Shown piece after piece: positions 17,636-25,120 of a stretch of DNA of 32,938 nucleotides. A program made the position numbers and the translations under genes. Under the pieces are notes generated by a model that was not told where the DNA came from, ran no database searches, and saw only the letters and a list, made by a program, of their open reading frames with translations. Source of the stretch: Acidimicrobiaceae bacterium (lineage in GTDB: Bacteria > Actinomycetota > Acidimicrobiia > Acidimicrobiales > Aldehydirespiratoraceae); contig JAPPLH010000109.1 in the NCBI GenBank assembly GCA_028819505.1, forward strand, positions 14,083 through 47,020, given 5' to 3'. The stretch's first letter is position 1. Each line of letters starts with the position of its first letter.

Positions 17636-18259
17636 ATGACGCCCAAATCATCCGCATCCTCCGACTCCAGCACCCCGACCGTGGCCCTGACCATGGACGG
17701 AGTCATCGCGAACTGGGTGAAGGGCCTGAGAGCCCATGTGGCCGCCCGGCACGGGGTCGCCGACCGGCAGCTGGCACTGAACGTCTCCTGGGATCTCTCC
17801 GAATGGGGCGTGGACGACCCGGCCGGCACGATCCGCGACTTCCTGCTGTCTCCGATGTCGGGGCGTCTCAAGCTCGTCGAAGGCGCCGACGCCGGGATAG
17901 CCAGGCTGCAATCGGCCGGCTTCAGGGTCCTGGCCGTGACAAGGCGCGACCACATGGTCGGCGACCGTCCCGACGACCAGGACACGACCCGCCACATCGC
18001 CCGCCAGTGGTTCGCGGGTCAGCCGCAGCTGGGCATCGGCGACGACGGCATCGTGTTCACCGAGGACCCGGTCGGGGTCGACGCCGATGTCTGGGTGGAC
18101 GACGCGCCGCGGCGGGTGAAGCGCCTGGTGGAGGCCGAGAAGCCGGTGTGGGTGCTGCCGCAGCCGTGGAACCGCCCGGTGGTGCAGCATCCGGGCGTGC
18201 ACGTGCTGTTCGACGGCTGGAGCTCGGTCGACGACCTGGTGGCGGCACACTCCTCCTGA
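17636..18259 (+). CDS. HAD-like protein of the 5'(3')-deoxyribonucleotidase type, nucleophile replaced
   Basis: 207 aa from ATG 17636 (an in-frame ATG at 17600 would add 12). The N-terminal strand reads VALTMDGVIANW at about 16-27. This aligns with the HAD motif I of NT5C-like phosphatases (D-x-D-G-V-x-A-D/N-W), but the first Asp, the phosphoryl nucleophile, is Thr (T19); the acid/base Asp D21 is kept. Motif II Thr is in VLAVTRRD (T102), and the acidic pair of motif IV is in WVDDAPRR (D155/D156). The protein may bind nucleotides without hydrolysis or use another chemistry. It is followed by an orphan gene after 165 bp; no clear operon partner. Confidence 0.75.
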   Translation: MTPKSSASSDSSTPTVALTMDGVIANWVKGLRAHVAARHGVADRQLALNVSWDLSEWGVDDPAGTIRDFLLSPMSGRLKLVEGADAGIARLQSAGFRVLAVTRRDHMVGDRPDDQDTTRHIARQWFAGQPQLGIGDDGIVFTEDPVGVDADVWVDDAPRRVKRLVEAEKPVWVLPQPWNRPVVQHPGVHVLFDGWSSVDDLVAAHSS

Positions 18260-18277
18260 CGCAGCCCGGCGGCGTCG

Positions 18278-18310
18278 GCGCGCCGCGGACGCCTGCGCGC
18301 CGCGGACGCC
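18278..18310. repeat. 17-bp tandem duplication
   Basis: GCGCGCCGCGGACGCC occurs at 18278-18293 and again at 18295-18310, one base apart, in the intergenic region after the HAD-like gene. CGCCGCGG-type runs could also form stems. Probably replication slippage. Confidence 0.6.
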
Positions 18311-18424
18311 CGTCAAGGAGCGGTGTCACAGCCGCTCTCCATAATCGCGGCGAGCACTGAACGCTCTCCTCGCAGCCCGGGACGACGGGCCGCCTGCACT
18401 CCGCAAGGCGAAAGGCCCTGTCCC

Positions 18425-19372
18425 ATGCATGCCGGTCACCGGTTCCTCCCCTACTTCTCCAGGCTCGACGACGGCCGCGTCGTGGAGCGCAAGCACCCCG
18501 CAGGCTCGACGCTGGCGACAGGCAGCGCGCAAGCGCGCGGCTCGCACCAGGATCCGCGGCTGCTGGATCTCGCATCCCGAGCCCTGGACCTGCCGGCCGG
18601 GGGCGCGGTGACGGCCGCGGCCACCGGCGCGACCACCACCCTCGATCCTCCCCCCAGCGGGATGACGGCCATGATCGGCTTGAGATGCCCGCCGGAGACC
18701 GTGGCGGTGGCGGCCGCCACGCAGTGCGAGACTCTGTGGCACGACGGTCGCCGCCGCAGCGGCGTGATGGCGTGGTCGCTCGATCGGCACCGCAACTCAT
18801 CGGCGCTGTTCCGCGAGCAGCCCGGCCGCTGCACGGAGACGCTCGCCGCGGTGGCGGGGACCCTGCTCGACGCGGGCCTCCGCGCCCTGGGCCTGGACAC
18901 GCCGCCGTGCCCCTCACCTGCGGTCTGGTTCCCGGACGGCGTGTTCCTGCACCGGCTCTCGAGGCTGCTCGACCGGCGCGGCGGGGTGTGCACCCGGCGC
19001 CCGCTGAGTTGGGGCAGCCTCTCGCGGCTCTACCCGCTCAACGTCACGGGCGAGCCGCTGACGCCCGGCATGACGCTGTGTCTGAGGCAGGACTTCCGCG
19101 GGCGGAACACATGGTCGTCCCTGCGTCTCGGGGTCGTCGGCCAACCGGCCGCCGCGCCGGCGATCCTCCCCGGCCTCACCCCGGACATCGCAGAATGGCT
19201 CGACGACGGATCGTTCGCCCGCTGGGTGCTCAGCCGGGTCCCGGATCCTCCGAGCACCCTGGATTGGCTGTGCGGACGCGTCGACCGGGGCCTGGCCGGC
19301 GATCTCCGCCTGGCGCTGGGCGAGGTGAACGGTCCGGGCCGGCGCAGGCGCGGCGCGCACCTTCGCGGCTGA
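18425..19372 (+). CDS. Uncharacterised protein
   Basis: 315 aa from ATG 18425, preceded by GAAAGG about 10 bases away; a GTG at 18323 would add 34 low-complexity residues. I do not recognise a family. Visible features: an N-terminal PYFSRLDDGRVVERKHP segment, a Thr/Ala-rich stretch near 60-75, a Cys-containing CPPETVAVAAATQCETLWHD region near 90-110, SGVMAWSLDRHRNSSALFRE near 116-135, and a late SLSRLYPLNVTGEPLTPGMTL stretch that is hydrophobic and looks like beta structure. No signal peptide, membrane helix or nucleotide-binding loop. Codon use (GC-rich third positions) matches its neighbours, which supports coding. Confidence 0.65.
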   Translation: MHAGHRFLPYFSRLDDGRVVERKHPAGSTLATGSAQARGSHQDPRLLDLASRALDLPAGGAVTAAATGATTTLDPPPSGMTAMIGLRCPPETVAVAAATQCETLWHDGRRRSGVMAWSLDRHRNSSALFREQPGRCTETLAAVAGTLLDAGLRALGLDTPPCPSPAVWFPDGVFLHRLSRLLDRRGGVCTRRPLSWGSLSRLYPLNVTGEPLTPGMTLCLRQDFRGRNTWSSLRLGVVGQPAAAPAILPGLTPDIAEWLDDGSFARWVLSRVPDPPSTLDWLCGRVDRGLAGDLRLALGEVNGPGRRRRGAHLRG

Positions 19373-19383
19373 GGGCGCGCCGT

Positions 19384-19389
19384 TATGCT
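19384..19389 (+). promoter_or_regulatory. Candidate -10 box, leaderless start of the amidohydrolase gene
   Basis: TATGCT (4 of 6) ends 8 bp before GTG 19398, with no Shine-Dalgarno sequence. Supports the GTG as the start of a leaderless mRNA. Confidence 0.4.
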
Positions 19390-19397
19390 GGCTCGTC

Positions 19398-21023
19398 GTG
19401 AGTGGGCCGAAACCGAGCGGCGGATCCATCGCCCGCCGCCGCATGCTCATGGCGCTGGGTTTCGGGGTCGCCAACGTTGCCGTGCTCCGCCGGATGGGAT
19501 CCGGCGAGGCGTCCGCCCCTGAGCAGCAGCGGACGGCCGCTCCGGCCGATCCCGCGACCGCCCCGGCATCCGCAGCGGTCGTCTCCGAGCCGGCGGCGCC
19601 GGCCGGGCCGCCGCCGGTTCCGGTGCTGGACGAGTCGGCGGCGCAGTCGACCGATCAGCCGTTCGACCTGGCCATCGTCGGCGGCCGTGTCATCGACCCC
19701 GCCTCGGGGTTCGACCACGTGGCGAGCATCGGCATAAGCGGCTCGACGGTCGCGGCCGTCTCGGCCGACCCGGAGGCCCCGCCCCTGCAGGCGGCCACCA
19801 CCATCGACGCGACCGGCCTGGTGGTGTCGCCCGGCTTCATCGACATCCTGTCGTACAGCCCCAACGGCTACGGCGAGTGGTTCAAGCTGGCCGACGGCGT
19901 GACCACCAACCTCGGGATGCACGGCCTCGACAACCGCGCCACCAACTGGTTCGCGGCCCATCCCGACGGCAGTTCGCCGATCCACTTCGGCGGGGCATCC
20001 GACCACGCCTTCGTGCGTCAGGTGTACGGCCTGGAGCCCTACGACACGGCGGCGGGCAGCACGCTCGATGCGATGCTGGAGGACGCCCGGGCCGATCTGC
20101 GCAACGGGTTCATCGGGCTGCACATGCAGCCCGAGTACACGCCCGGCACCAGCGCCGCGGCACTGCTGGCCCACGCCGCGGTCGCCGCGGAGCACGGCGT
20201 TCCCCTGTGCGTGCATGCCCGCTACTCCGACAACCTCCCGCCCGGCACCAACCTCCAGGCCGTCAGCGAGCTCGTCGGCGCGGCCCGTGAGACCGGGGCC
20301 CACGTCCACGTCGAGCACATCAACTCGACGGGCGGCACCGGGGTGATGGCCGAGGCGCTCGGACGCATCGGCGACGCCGTCGGCGAGGGGCTGTCCATGA
20401 CGGCCTGCGTCTACCCGTACACCTTCTGGGCCACGTACCTGAAGTCGGCTCGCTACCAGGACTGGCAGGAGAAGTACGGCATCGGCTACGGCGACCTGCA
20501 GGTGGCGGGAACGTCGGAGCGCCTGACCGAGCGGACCTTCGCCGACGCCTACGCGGCCAACAGCCTCACCGCCGCGTTCGCCATGTCGCCCGAGGATGTG
20601 GACCTGCCGCTGCAGGCCGGCTTCGTGATGGTCGGCAGCGACGCCATCCTCGAGCAGTCCCACAACAACCACCCCCGGTCGACCGGATGCTTCAGCCGGG
20701 TGCTCGGGCACTACGTGCGCGAGCGGCAGGTTCTCGACCTCCCCGCCGCACTCGCCAAGATGACGATCCAGCCGGCACGCCTGCTCGAGGGCCGCTGCCC
20801 GGCTCTGCTGCGCAAGGGCCGGCTCGCCATCGGCGCAGACGCCGACATCACCGTGTTCGATCCGGCCACCGTCGCCGACCGGTCCACGATCGCCGACCCC
20901 GCGCAGGAGTCAGCAGGCATCCGATGGGTGGTGGTCGAGGGCCGGGTCGCCCGATCGCCCGACGGCTTCACCGCGGTCCGGCCCGCCGGCCGGGGCCTGC
21001 GGTCCGACATCGGCACCGCCTGA
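19398..21023 (+). CDS. Exported D-aminoacylase-like amidohydrolase without the usual HxH motif
   Basis: 541 aa from GTG 19398. The N-terminus has a twin-arginine-like signal (ARRRMLMALGFG, R13-R15), then a Pro/Ala/Glu-rich linker to about residue 85. The amidohydrolase body shows VVSPGFID at 142-149, but the following HxH metal site of D-aminoacylases is replaced by ILSYSPN. Other family residues remain: H273 in CVHARYS, HVHVEH at 302-307, D415 in GSDAI, and the C-terminal block HPRSTGCFSRVLGHYVRE with KGRLAIGADADITVFDP. It resembles N-acyl-D-amino-acid deacylases; the substrate and metal content are open. The Tat-like signal suggests export as a folded protein. Confidence 0.85.
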   Translation: MSGPKPSGGSIARRRMLMALGFGVANVAVLRRMGSGEASAPEQQRTAAPADPATAPASAAVVSEPAAPAGPPPVPVLDESAAQSTDQPFDLAIVGGRVIDPASGFDHVASIGISGSTVAAVSADPEAPPLQAATTIDATGLVVSPGFIDILSYSPNGYGEWFKLADGVTTNLGMHGLDNRATNWFAAHPDGSSPIHFGGASDHAFVRQVYGLEPYDTAAGSTLDAMLEDARADLRNGFIGLHMQPEYTPGTSAAALLAHAAVAAEHGVPLCVHARYSDNLPPGTNLQAVSELVGAARETGAHVHVEHINSTGGTGVMAEALGRIGDAVGEGLSMTACVYPYTFWATYLKSARYQDWQEKYGIGYGDLQVAGTSERLTERTFADAYAANSLTAAFAMSPEDVDLPLQAGFVMVGSDAILEQSHNNHPRSTGCFSRVLGHYVRERQVLDLPAALAKMTIQPARLLEGRCPALLRKGRLAIGADADITVFDPATVADRSTIADPAQESAGIRWVVVEGRVARSPDGFTAVRPAGRGLRSDIGTA

Positions 21024-21090
21024 GCGTGGTCGCAGAGCCCGAGCGGATGGGAGAGCGGGCCATGAGGAAGCACGCGATGCGCCGAGCGAG

Positions 21091-21135
21091 GCCGCGGCCC
21101 GAGCGGCCCGTGAGCAAGGCGGACAAGGGCGGGAG
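21091..21135 (+). repeat. 45-bp dispersed repeat, copy 2
   Basis: Matches copy 4 (32241-32285) at 37 of 45 bases without gaps. It lies in the 121-bp gap between the amidohydrolase and CapA-like genes and ends 9 bp before the CapA start. Confidence 0.7.
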
Positions 21136-21144
21136 TCCGTAGTC

Positions 21145-22407
21145 ATGGAGCCGCGATCGTCCCGGGGGATGGGAGTAGTCGGCCTTCAGCGCCCGTTCCA
21201 ACCACGCAGGGAGCCGCGGTCGCCGCTGGAGCGGGGGGTGGCCTGGATGCTGTTCCTCCTGCTGGTGGCCGGCGCGGCGGCATCGATCGCGCTCGACGAC
21301 GACGGCGGCGACACGGCGGCCCGGCCGGCGCCCGCCCAAGCCGAGTCCGCAACCACCCCGCCGGCAGCGGCCGAAGAACCCCCCGTCACCGCGACGGCGG
21401 ACGAGGGACCGTCCTCCTTCACGATCGCGGCCACCGGCGACCTGCTCATCCACGAGTCGGTCGCCGACGCGGCCCGCACCGCCGACGGCTGGGACTTCAC
21501 GCCGATGTTCGACAGCGTCGCGCCGCTGCTCGGCCGAGCAGACCTGGCCGTGTGCCACGTGGAGAGCCCGATGTCGCCCAACAACGCCCGCCTCTCCTAC
21601 TTCCCCGCGTTCCTCGTGCCCCGGGAGCTGGCCGAGGCGATCGCCTACGCCGGCTACGACACCTGCTCGCTCGCCTCCAACCACGCCACCGACGCCGGGC
21701 GCGACGGGGTCGTGGGCACGATCGGCGCCCTCGACCGGACCCGGGTCGCCCATGCCGGCATGGCCCTCTCACCGGAGGCCCGCGACGAGGTCACGCTGGT
21801 CGAGGCGGGCGACGCCACCGTCGCCCACCTCTCGTACACCTACGGCTTCACCAACAGACAGCTCGATCCTGACGAGCCGTACCTGTCCAACGTCATCGAC
21901 GAGGCGACCATCCTCGACGAGGCTCGGAGGGCACGGTCCGCGGGCGCGGACTTCGTGATGCTGTCGATGCACTGGGGCACCAACTACACCAGCGAGCCCG
22001 ACGGCATGCAGGTCGGCCTCGGCCCCCGTTTGCTGGCCTCCCCCGACATCGACCTGATCCTCGGCCACCACACCCACATGGTGCAGCCGGTGGTCCGGAT
22101 CGGCGGGGAGTTCATCGTGTACGGGTTGGGGAACTTCCTGTCGAACCAGTCCCCGGAGACCTGCGCCGAATGCCCGCTGCCCACCGAGGACGGCGTGATC
22201 GTCCATCTCACGGTGACCGAGGACGAGGCCGCCGGCCGGTGGTCGGTCACCGAGGTCGCCCACACTCCCACCTGGGTGGACCGCTCCAACTTCGAGATCG
22301 TCGACGTGCTGCGCGACGCCGGTCGCGATCCCGGGCTGCTCCAGGACTCCGCCCGGAGGACCGCATCCGCCCTCCAACTGCTGGGAACGCCGGTCGCGTC
22401 GCGGTAG
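21145..22407 (+). CDS. CapA-like metallophosphoesterase, membrane anchored
   Basis: 420 aa. A cytoplasmic N-terminus of about 30 residues, one membrane helix at about 33-50 (WMLFLLLVAGAAASIAL), then a Thr/Ala/Pro linker to about 88. The calcineurin-like PGA_cap domain follows: ATGDLLIH with D99, HVESP (E130), SNHATDAG (N179/H180), MHWG (H276) and GHHTHMVQP (H308/H309/H311). These are the metal-binding residues of the poly-gamma-glutamate capsule protein family. No capB/capC homologues adjoin, so a role in PGA synthesis is not supported; related proteins act on cell-surface polymers. Its stop lies 10 bp before the carD GTG. Confidence 0.9.
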   Translation: MEPRSSRGMGVVGLQRPFQPRREPRSPLERGVAWMLFLLLVAGAAASIALDDDGGDTAARPAPAQAESATTPPAAAEEPPVTATADEGPSSFTIAATGDLLIHESVADAARTADGWDFTPMFDSVAPLLGRADLAVCHVESPMSPNNARLSYFPAFLVPRELAEAIAYAGYDTCSLASNHATDAGRDGVVGTIGALDRTRVAHAGMALSPEARDEVTLVEAGDATVAHLSYTYGFTNRQLDPDEPYLSNVIDEATILDEARRARSAGADFVMLSMHWGTNYTSEPDGMQVGLGPRLLASPDIDLILGHHTHMVQPVVRIGGEFIVYGLGNFLSNQSPETCAECPLPTEDGVIVHLTVTEDEAAGRWSVTEVAHTPTWVDRSNFEIVDVLRDAGRDPGLLQDSARRTASALQLLGTPVASR

Positions 22408-22410
22408 AGT
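22405..22410 (+). promoter_or_regulatory. Candidate -10 box, leaderless start of carD
   Basis: TAGAGT, overlapping the capA-like stop codon, ends 7 bp before GTG 22418. It would give carD its own leaderless transcript in addition to any read-through. Confidence 0.35.
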
Positions 22411-22417
22411 GGTTCGA

Positions 22418-22897
22418 GTGAGCTTCAAGGTCGGTGATCGGGTCGTGTACCCGCATCACGGCGCCGCTGAGATTGTGAGGCTGGAGAAGCGCGCCGCCTT
22501 CGGCGAGGAGCAGGACTATCTCGTGCTGCGCATGACCCACGGCGAGATGACCGTGGCCGTGCCCGCCGACAGGGCCGAGGACGTGGGGATGCGCTGGCCC
22601 ATCAGCACCGAGGACGTGGACGACCTCTTCGAGGTACTGGCCCGCCGTGACGTGCGCGAGCCCGCCAACTGGTCGCGGCGCTACAAGAACCACCAGGAGA
22701 AGCTCAAGTCGGGCGACGTGTACCAGGTGGCCGAGGTGGTGCGCAACCTGGCCCTGCGGGACCGGGCCAAGGGGCTCTCCGCCGGCGAGAAGACGCTCTA
22801 CAACACGGCTCGCAGCGTGCTGGTGTCGGAGCTGTCGTTCGCGCTCGACGTGACCGAGGACGAGGCGTCGCGCCGGGTCGACGCCGCCCTGAACTAA
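22418..22897 (+). CDS. carD: CarD-family RNA polymerase-binding transcription regulator
   Basis: 159 aa from GTG 22418. MSFKVGDRVVYPHHGAA at the start is nearly identical to mycobacterial CarD, and this start puts the promoter-wedge tryptophan at W85 (EPANWSRRYK), the same number as in M. tuberculosis. The upstream GTG at 22409 would add three residues. The N-terminal Tudor-like domain (1-55) binds the RNAP beta subunit, and the helical C-terminal domain (about 65-159) stabilises the open promoter complex, including RLSAGEK-like GLSAGEKTLYNTA at 119-131. CarD is common in Actinobacteria and supports the lineage call. Confidence 0.96.
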   Translation: MSFKVGDRVVYPHHGAAEIVRLEKRAAFGEEQDYLVLRMTHGEMTVAVPADRAEDVGMRWPISTEDVDDLFEVLARRDVREPANWSRRYKNHQEKLKSGDVYQVAEVVRNLALRDRAKGLSAGEKTLYNTARSVLVSELSFALDVTEDEASRRVDAALN

Positions 22898-22945
22898 CTG
22901 ACTCCGGGGCCCGTCAGGCGAGCCGCAGCGGTCGCTCGGCCCTGT

Positions 22946-22990
22946 TTCCCGCTCTTGTGCGCTGCGCTCACGGGCCGCTCGGGCCACGGC
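22946..22990 (-). repeat. 45-bp dispersed repeat, copy 3
   Basis: On the minus strand matches copy 4 at 41 of 45 bases. It occupies the 139-bp gap between the convergent carD and SDR genes, where it could serve as a terminator stem. Confidence 0.75.
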
Positions 22991-23036
22991 CTCGCGCCGT
23001 ATGGGCCGAGTTGTCCTGCCTGTTCGCTCGGCCTTC

Positions 23037-23849
23037 TCAGCGAACCAGTCCGCCGCCGTCGACGATCAGCGACTGGCCGTTGACCATGCCGGCCGCGTCG
23101 GAGGCCAGCCACACAGCCGCCTCGGCCACCTCGTCGGGGGTGAGCATCCGGCCGCCGATGTTGGTGGCCGCGATCATCTTGGCGATCTCGGCGTTGTCGC
23201 CGATGAAGCGCCGGATCATGGGAGTGTCGGTCGAGCCCGGCAGCACGGCGTTGACCCTGATCCCCCGGCGGGCGTACTCCTGCGCGGCCGCCTTGGTCAG
23301 CCCGACCACACCGTGCTTGGCCGCGGTGTAGTGGGGCTGGCCCGGAGCGGCCACGACCCCCGCTCCCGACGAAGTGTTGACGATGGCGCCGCCGCCCTGT
23401 TCGGCCATGTGGCGCAGCTCGTGCTTCATGCACAGGAACACGCTGGTCAAGTTGACCGCGATCATGCGGTCCCAGCGGGCCTTGTCGAGATGGTGGAACT
23501 CCGACATGTGGTCGGCGATCCCGGCGTTGTTGAAGGCGATGTCGAGGCGGCCGTGATCGGCGACGATCCCGTCCACCATCGAGATGACGGCGGCCTCGTC
23601 GGTCACGTCGACGGCCACGGCCGAGCCTCCCGCAGGCGCCCGCGAGGCCTCGTCGATGGCGGCGGCCGTGGCGTGAGCGCCCTCGGCGTCGATGTCGGCC
23701 ACGACGACGTGGGCTGCGCCCTGCGCGGCGAATTGCTGAGCCGCGGCCCGGCCGATGCCGCCGGCCGCACCGGTGACCAGCACCACCTTGTGATGCGCCA
23801 GGCCGCTCACCCCGGAGCGGCGCTGCATCCCGGGACCCAGGTCGCTCAC
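23037..23849 (-). CDS. Short-chain dehydrogenase/reductase
   Basis: 270 aa from GTG 23849, which overlaps the thiolase stop as GTGA (23846-23849); an ATG at 23828 is an alternative start. NAD(P) motif TGAAGGIG at 26-33, NNAG at 107-110, catalytic S160/S161 and YTAAK with Y174/K178. PGSTDTPM and GQSLIVDGGG are typical of the FabG/3-hydroxyacyl-CoA dehydrogenase-like classical SDRs. Coupling to a thiolase suggests the hydroxyacyl-CoA to ketoacyl-CoA step before thiolysis (inference). Confidence 0.93.
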   Translation of the reverse strand: MSDLGPGMQRRSGVSGLAHHKVVLVTGAAGGIGRAAAQQFAAQGAAHVVVADIDAEGAHATAAAIDEASRAPAGGSAVAVDVTDEAAVISMVDGIVADHGRLDIAFNNAGIADHMSEFHHLDKARWDRMIAVNLTSVFLCMKHELRHMAEQGGGAIVNTSSGAGVVAAPGQPHYTAAKHGVVGLTKAAAQEYARRGIRVNAVLPGSTDTPMIRRFIGDNAEIAKMIAATNIGGRMLTPDEVAEAAVWLASDAAGMVNGQSLIVDGGGLVR

Positions 23850-24997
23850 AGGCGCTCGATGATGGTGACGTTGGCCTGGCCGCCGCCCTCGCACATCGTC
23901 TGCAGGCCCCAGCGTCCGCCGGTGCGCTCCAGTTCGTGCAGCAGGGTGGTCATCAGCTTGGCTCCGGTGCAGCCCAGCGGATGGCCGAGAGCGATGGCCC
24001 CGCCGTTGACGTTGACCTTGGAGTGGGGGATGTCGTGCGCGTGCATCCAGGCCATCGGCACCGGCGCGAACGCCTCGTTGCACTCGAACAGGTCGAAGTC
24101 GTCGATGGCCATGCCGGTGCGCTCCAGCGCGTAGGCGGTGGCACCGATGGGGCCGGTCAGCATGTAGATCGGGTCGTCGCCCCGCACCGACATGTGATGG
24201 ATGCGGGCCCTGGGCTCCAGTCCGTGCTGCTCCACGGCCCTCTCGGAGGCCACCAGGAGAGCGGCCGCCCCGTCGCTGATCTGGCTGGAGACCGCCGCGG
24301 TGAGCCGCCCGCCCTCGGTGAGCGTCGGCAGCGACTGCATCCTCTCCAGGGAGGTGTCGCGGCGGGGACCCTCGTCGGTGGTCACGCCGGCGACCGGCTC
24401 GACCTCGGCGACGAAGCGCCCCTCGTCGATGGCCTGGACGGCCCGGCGGTGGCTCTCCAGCGCGTAGGCCTCCATGTCGGCCCGGCTGAAGTCCCACTTC
24501 TCGGCGATCATCTCGGCGCCCCGGAACTGCGACACCTCCTGGGTGCCGTAGCGCTGCACCCATCCCTGCGAGCCACTGAACGGATCGTCGTGGCCCAGCG
24601 GCTCGGCCGCGACCAGCGCGGTTCCGATGGGCACCATGGACATGTTCTGCACGCCGCCCGCCACCACCAGGTCGTTCACCCCGGCCATGACGCCCATGGC
24701 CGCGAAGCTGACTGCCTGCTGGCCCGAGCCGCACTGGCGGTCCACGGTGACGCCGGGAACCGCCTCGGGCAGGCCCGCGGCCAGCCAGGAGGTGCGGGCG
24801 ATGTCGCCCGCGTTGGGTCCGACGTTGTCGAGGTTGCCGAAGATCACGTCCTCGACGGCCAAGGGGTCGACGCCGGTGCGGCGCAGCAGCGCCTTGATGG
24901 CGGCCGCCCCGAGGTCGGCGGGATGCACCCCGGACAGCCCGCCGCCGCGGCGTCCGGTCGGGGTCCGGACGGCGCCGACTATGTATGCCTCACTCAT
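23846..24997 (-). CDS. Acetyl-CoA acetyltransferase / thiolase
   Basis: 383 aa from ATG 24997, with GAGGGGACC as the ribosome-binding site. The acylated Cys is C89 in DRQCGSGQQAV, NEAFAPVPMAW lies near 307-317, GHPLGCTGA carries H339, and C369 is in TMCEGGGQ. Full catalytic triad, normal length of a degradative or biosynthetic thiolase II. A -10-like CATAAT lies at 25029-25034 on the minus strand. Divergent from the acyl-CoA dehydrogenase gene, upstream of the coupled SDR. Confidence 0.94.
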   Translation of the reverse strand: MSEAYIVGAVRTPTGRRGGGLSGVHPADLGAAAIKALLRRTGVDPLAVEDVIFGNLDNVGPNAGDIARTSWLAAGLPEAVPGVTVDRQCGSGQQAVSFAAMGVMAGVNDLVVAGGVQNMSMVPIGTALVAAEPLGHDDPFSGSQGWVQRYGTQEVSQFRGAEMIAEKWDFSRADMEAYALESHRRAVQAIDEGRFVAEVEPVAGVTTDEGPRRDTSLERMQSLPTLTEGGRLTAAVSSQISDGAAALLVASERAVEQHGLEPRARIHHMSVRGDDPIYMLTGPIGATAYALERTGMAIDDFDLFECNEAFAPVPMAWMHAHDIPHSKVNVNGGAIALGHPLGCTGAKLMTTLLHELERTGGRWGLQTMCEGGGQANVTIIERL

Positions 24998-25120
24998 CGC
25001 AGGTCCCCTCTCGGTTGTCTGTGCGTCGATTATGCCGCATGGCCGGGCCCTGCGAGCCGCAAGAGCCCCTCGGTAGCGTTCGGAGTCCCCGCACACGCCC
25101 GCAGAGGGTAACGGTCTCGC

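Noticed and set aside
21145-22407. Poly-gamma-glutamate capsule locus
   Set aside because: Only the CapA-like protein is present, without capB or capC homologues.
22894-23433. Minus-strand frame over the SDR 3' half extending past carD
   Set aside because: Arg/Gly-rich off-frame translation. The SDR frame ends at 23037 with its family C-terminus.
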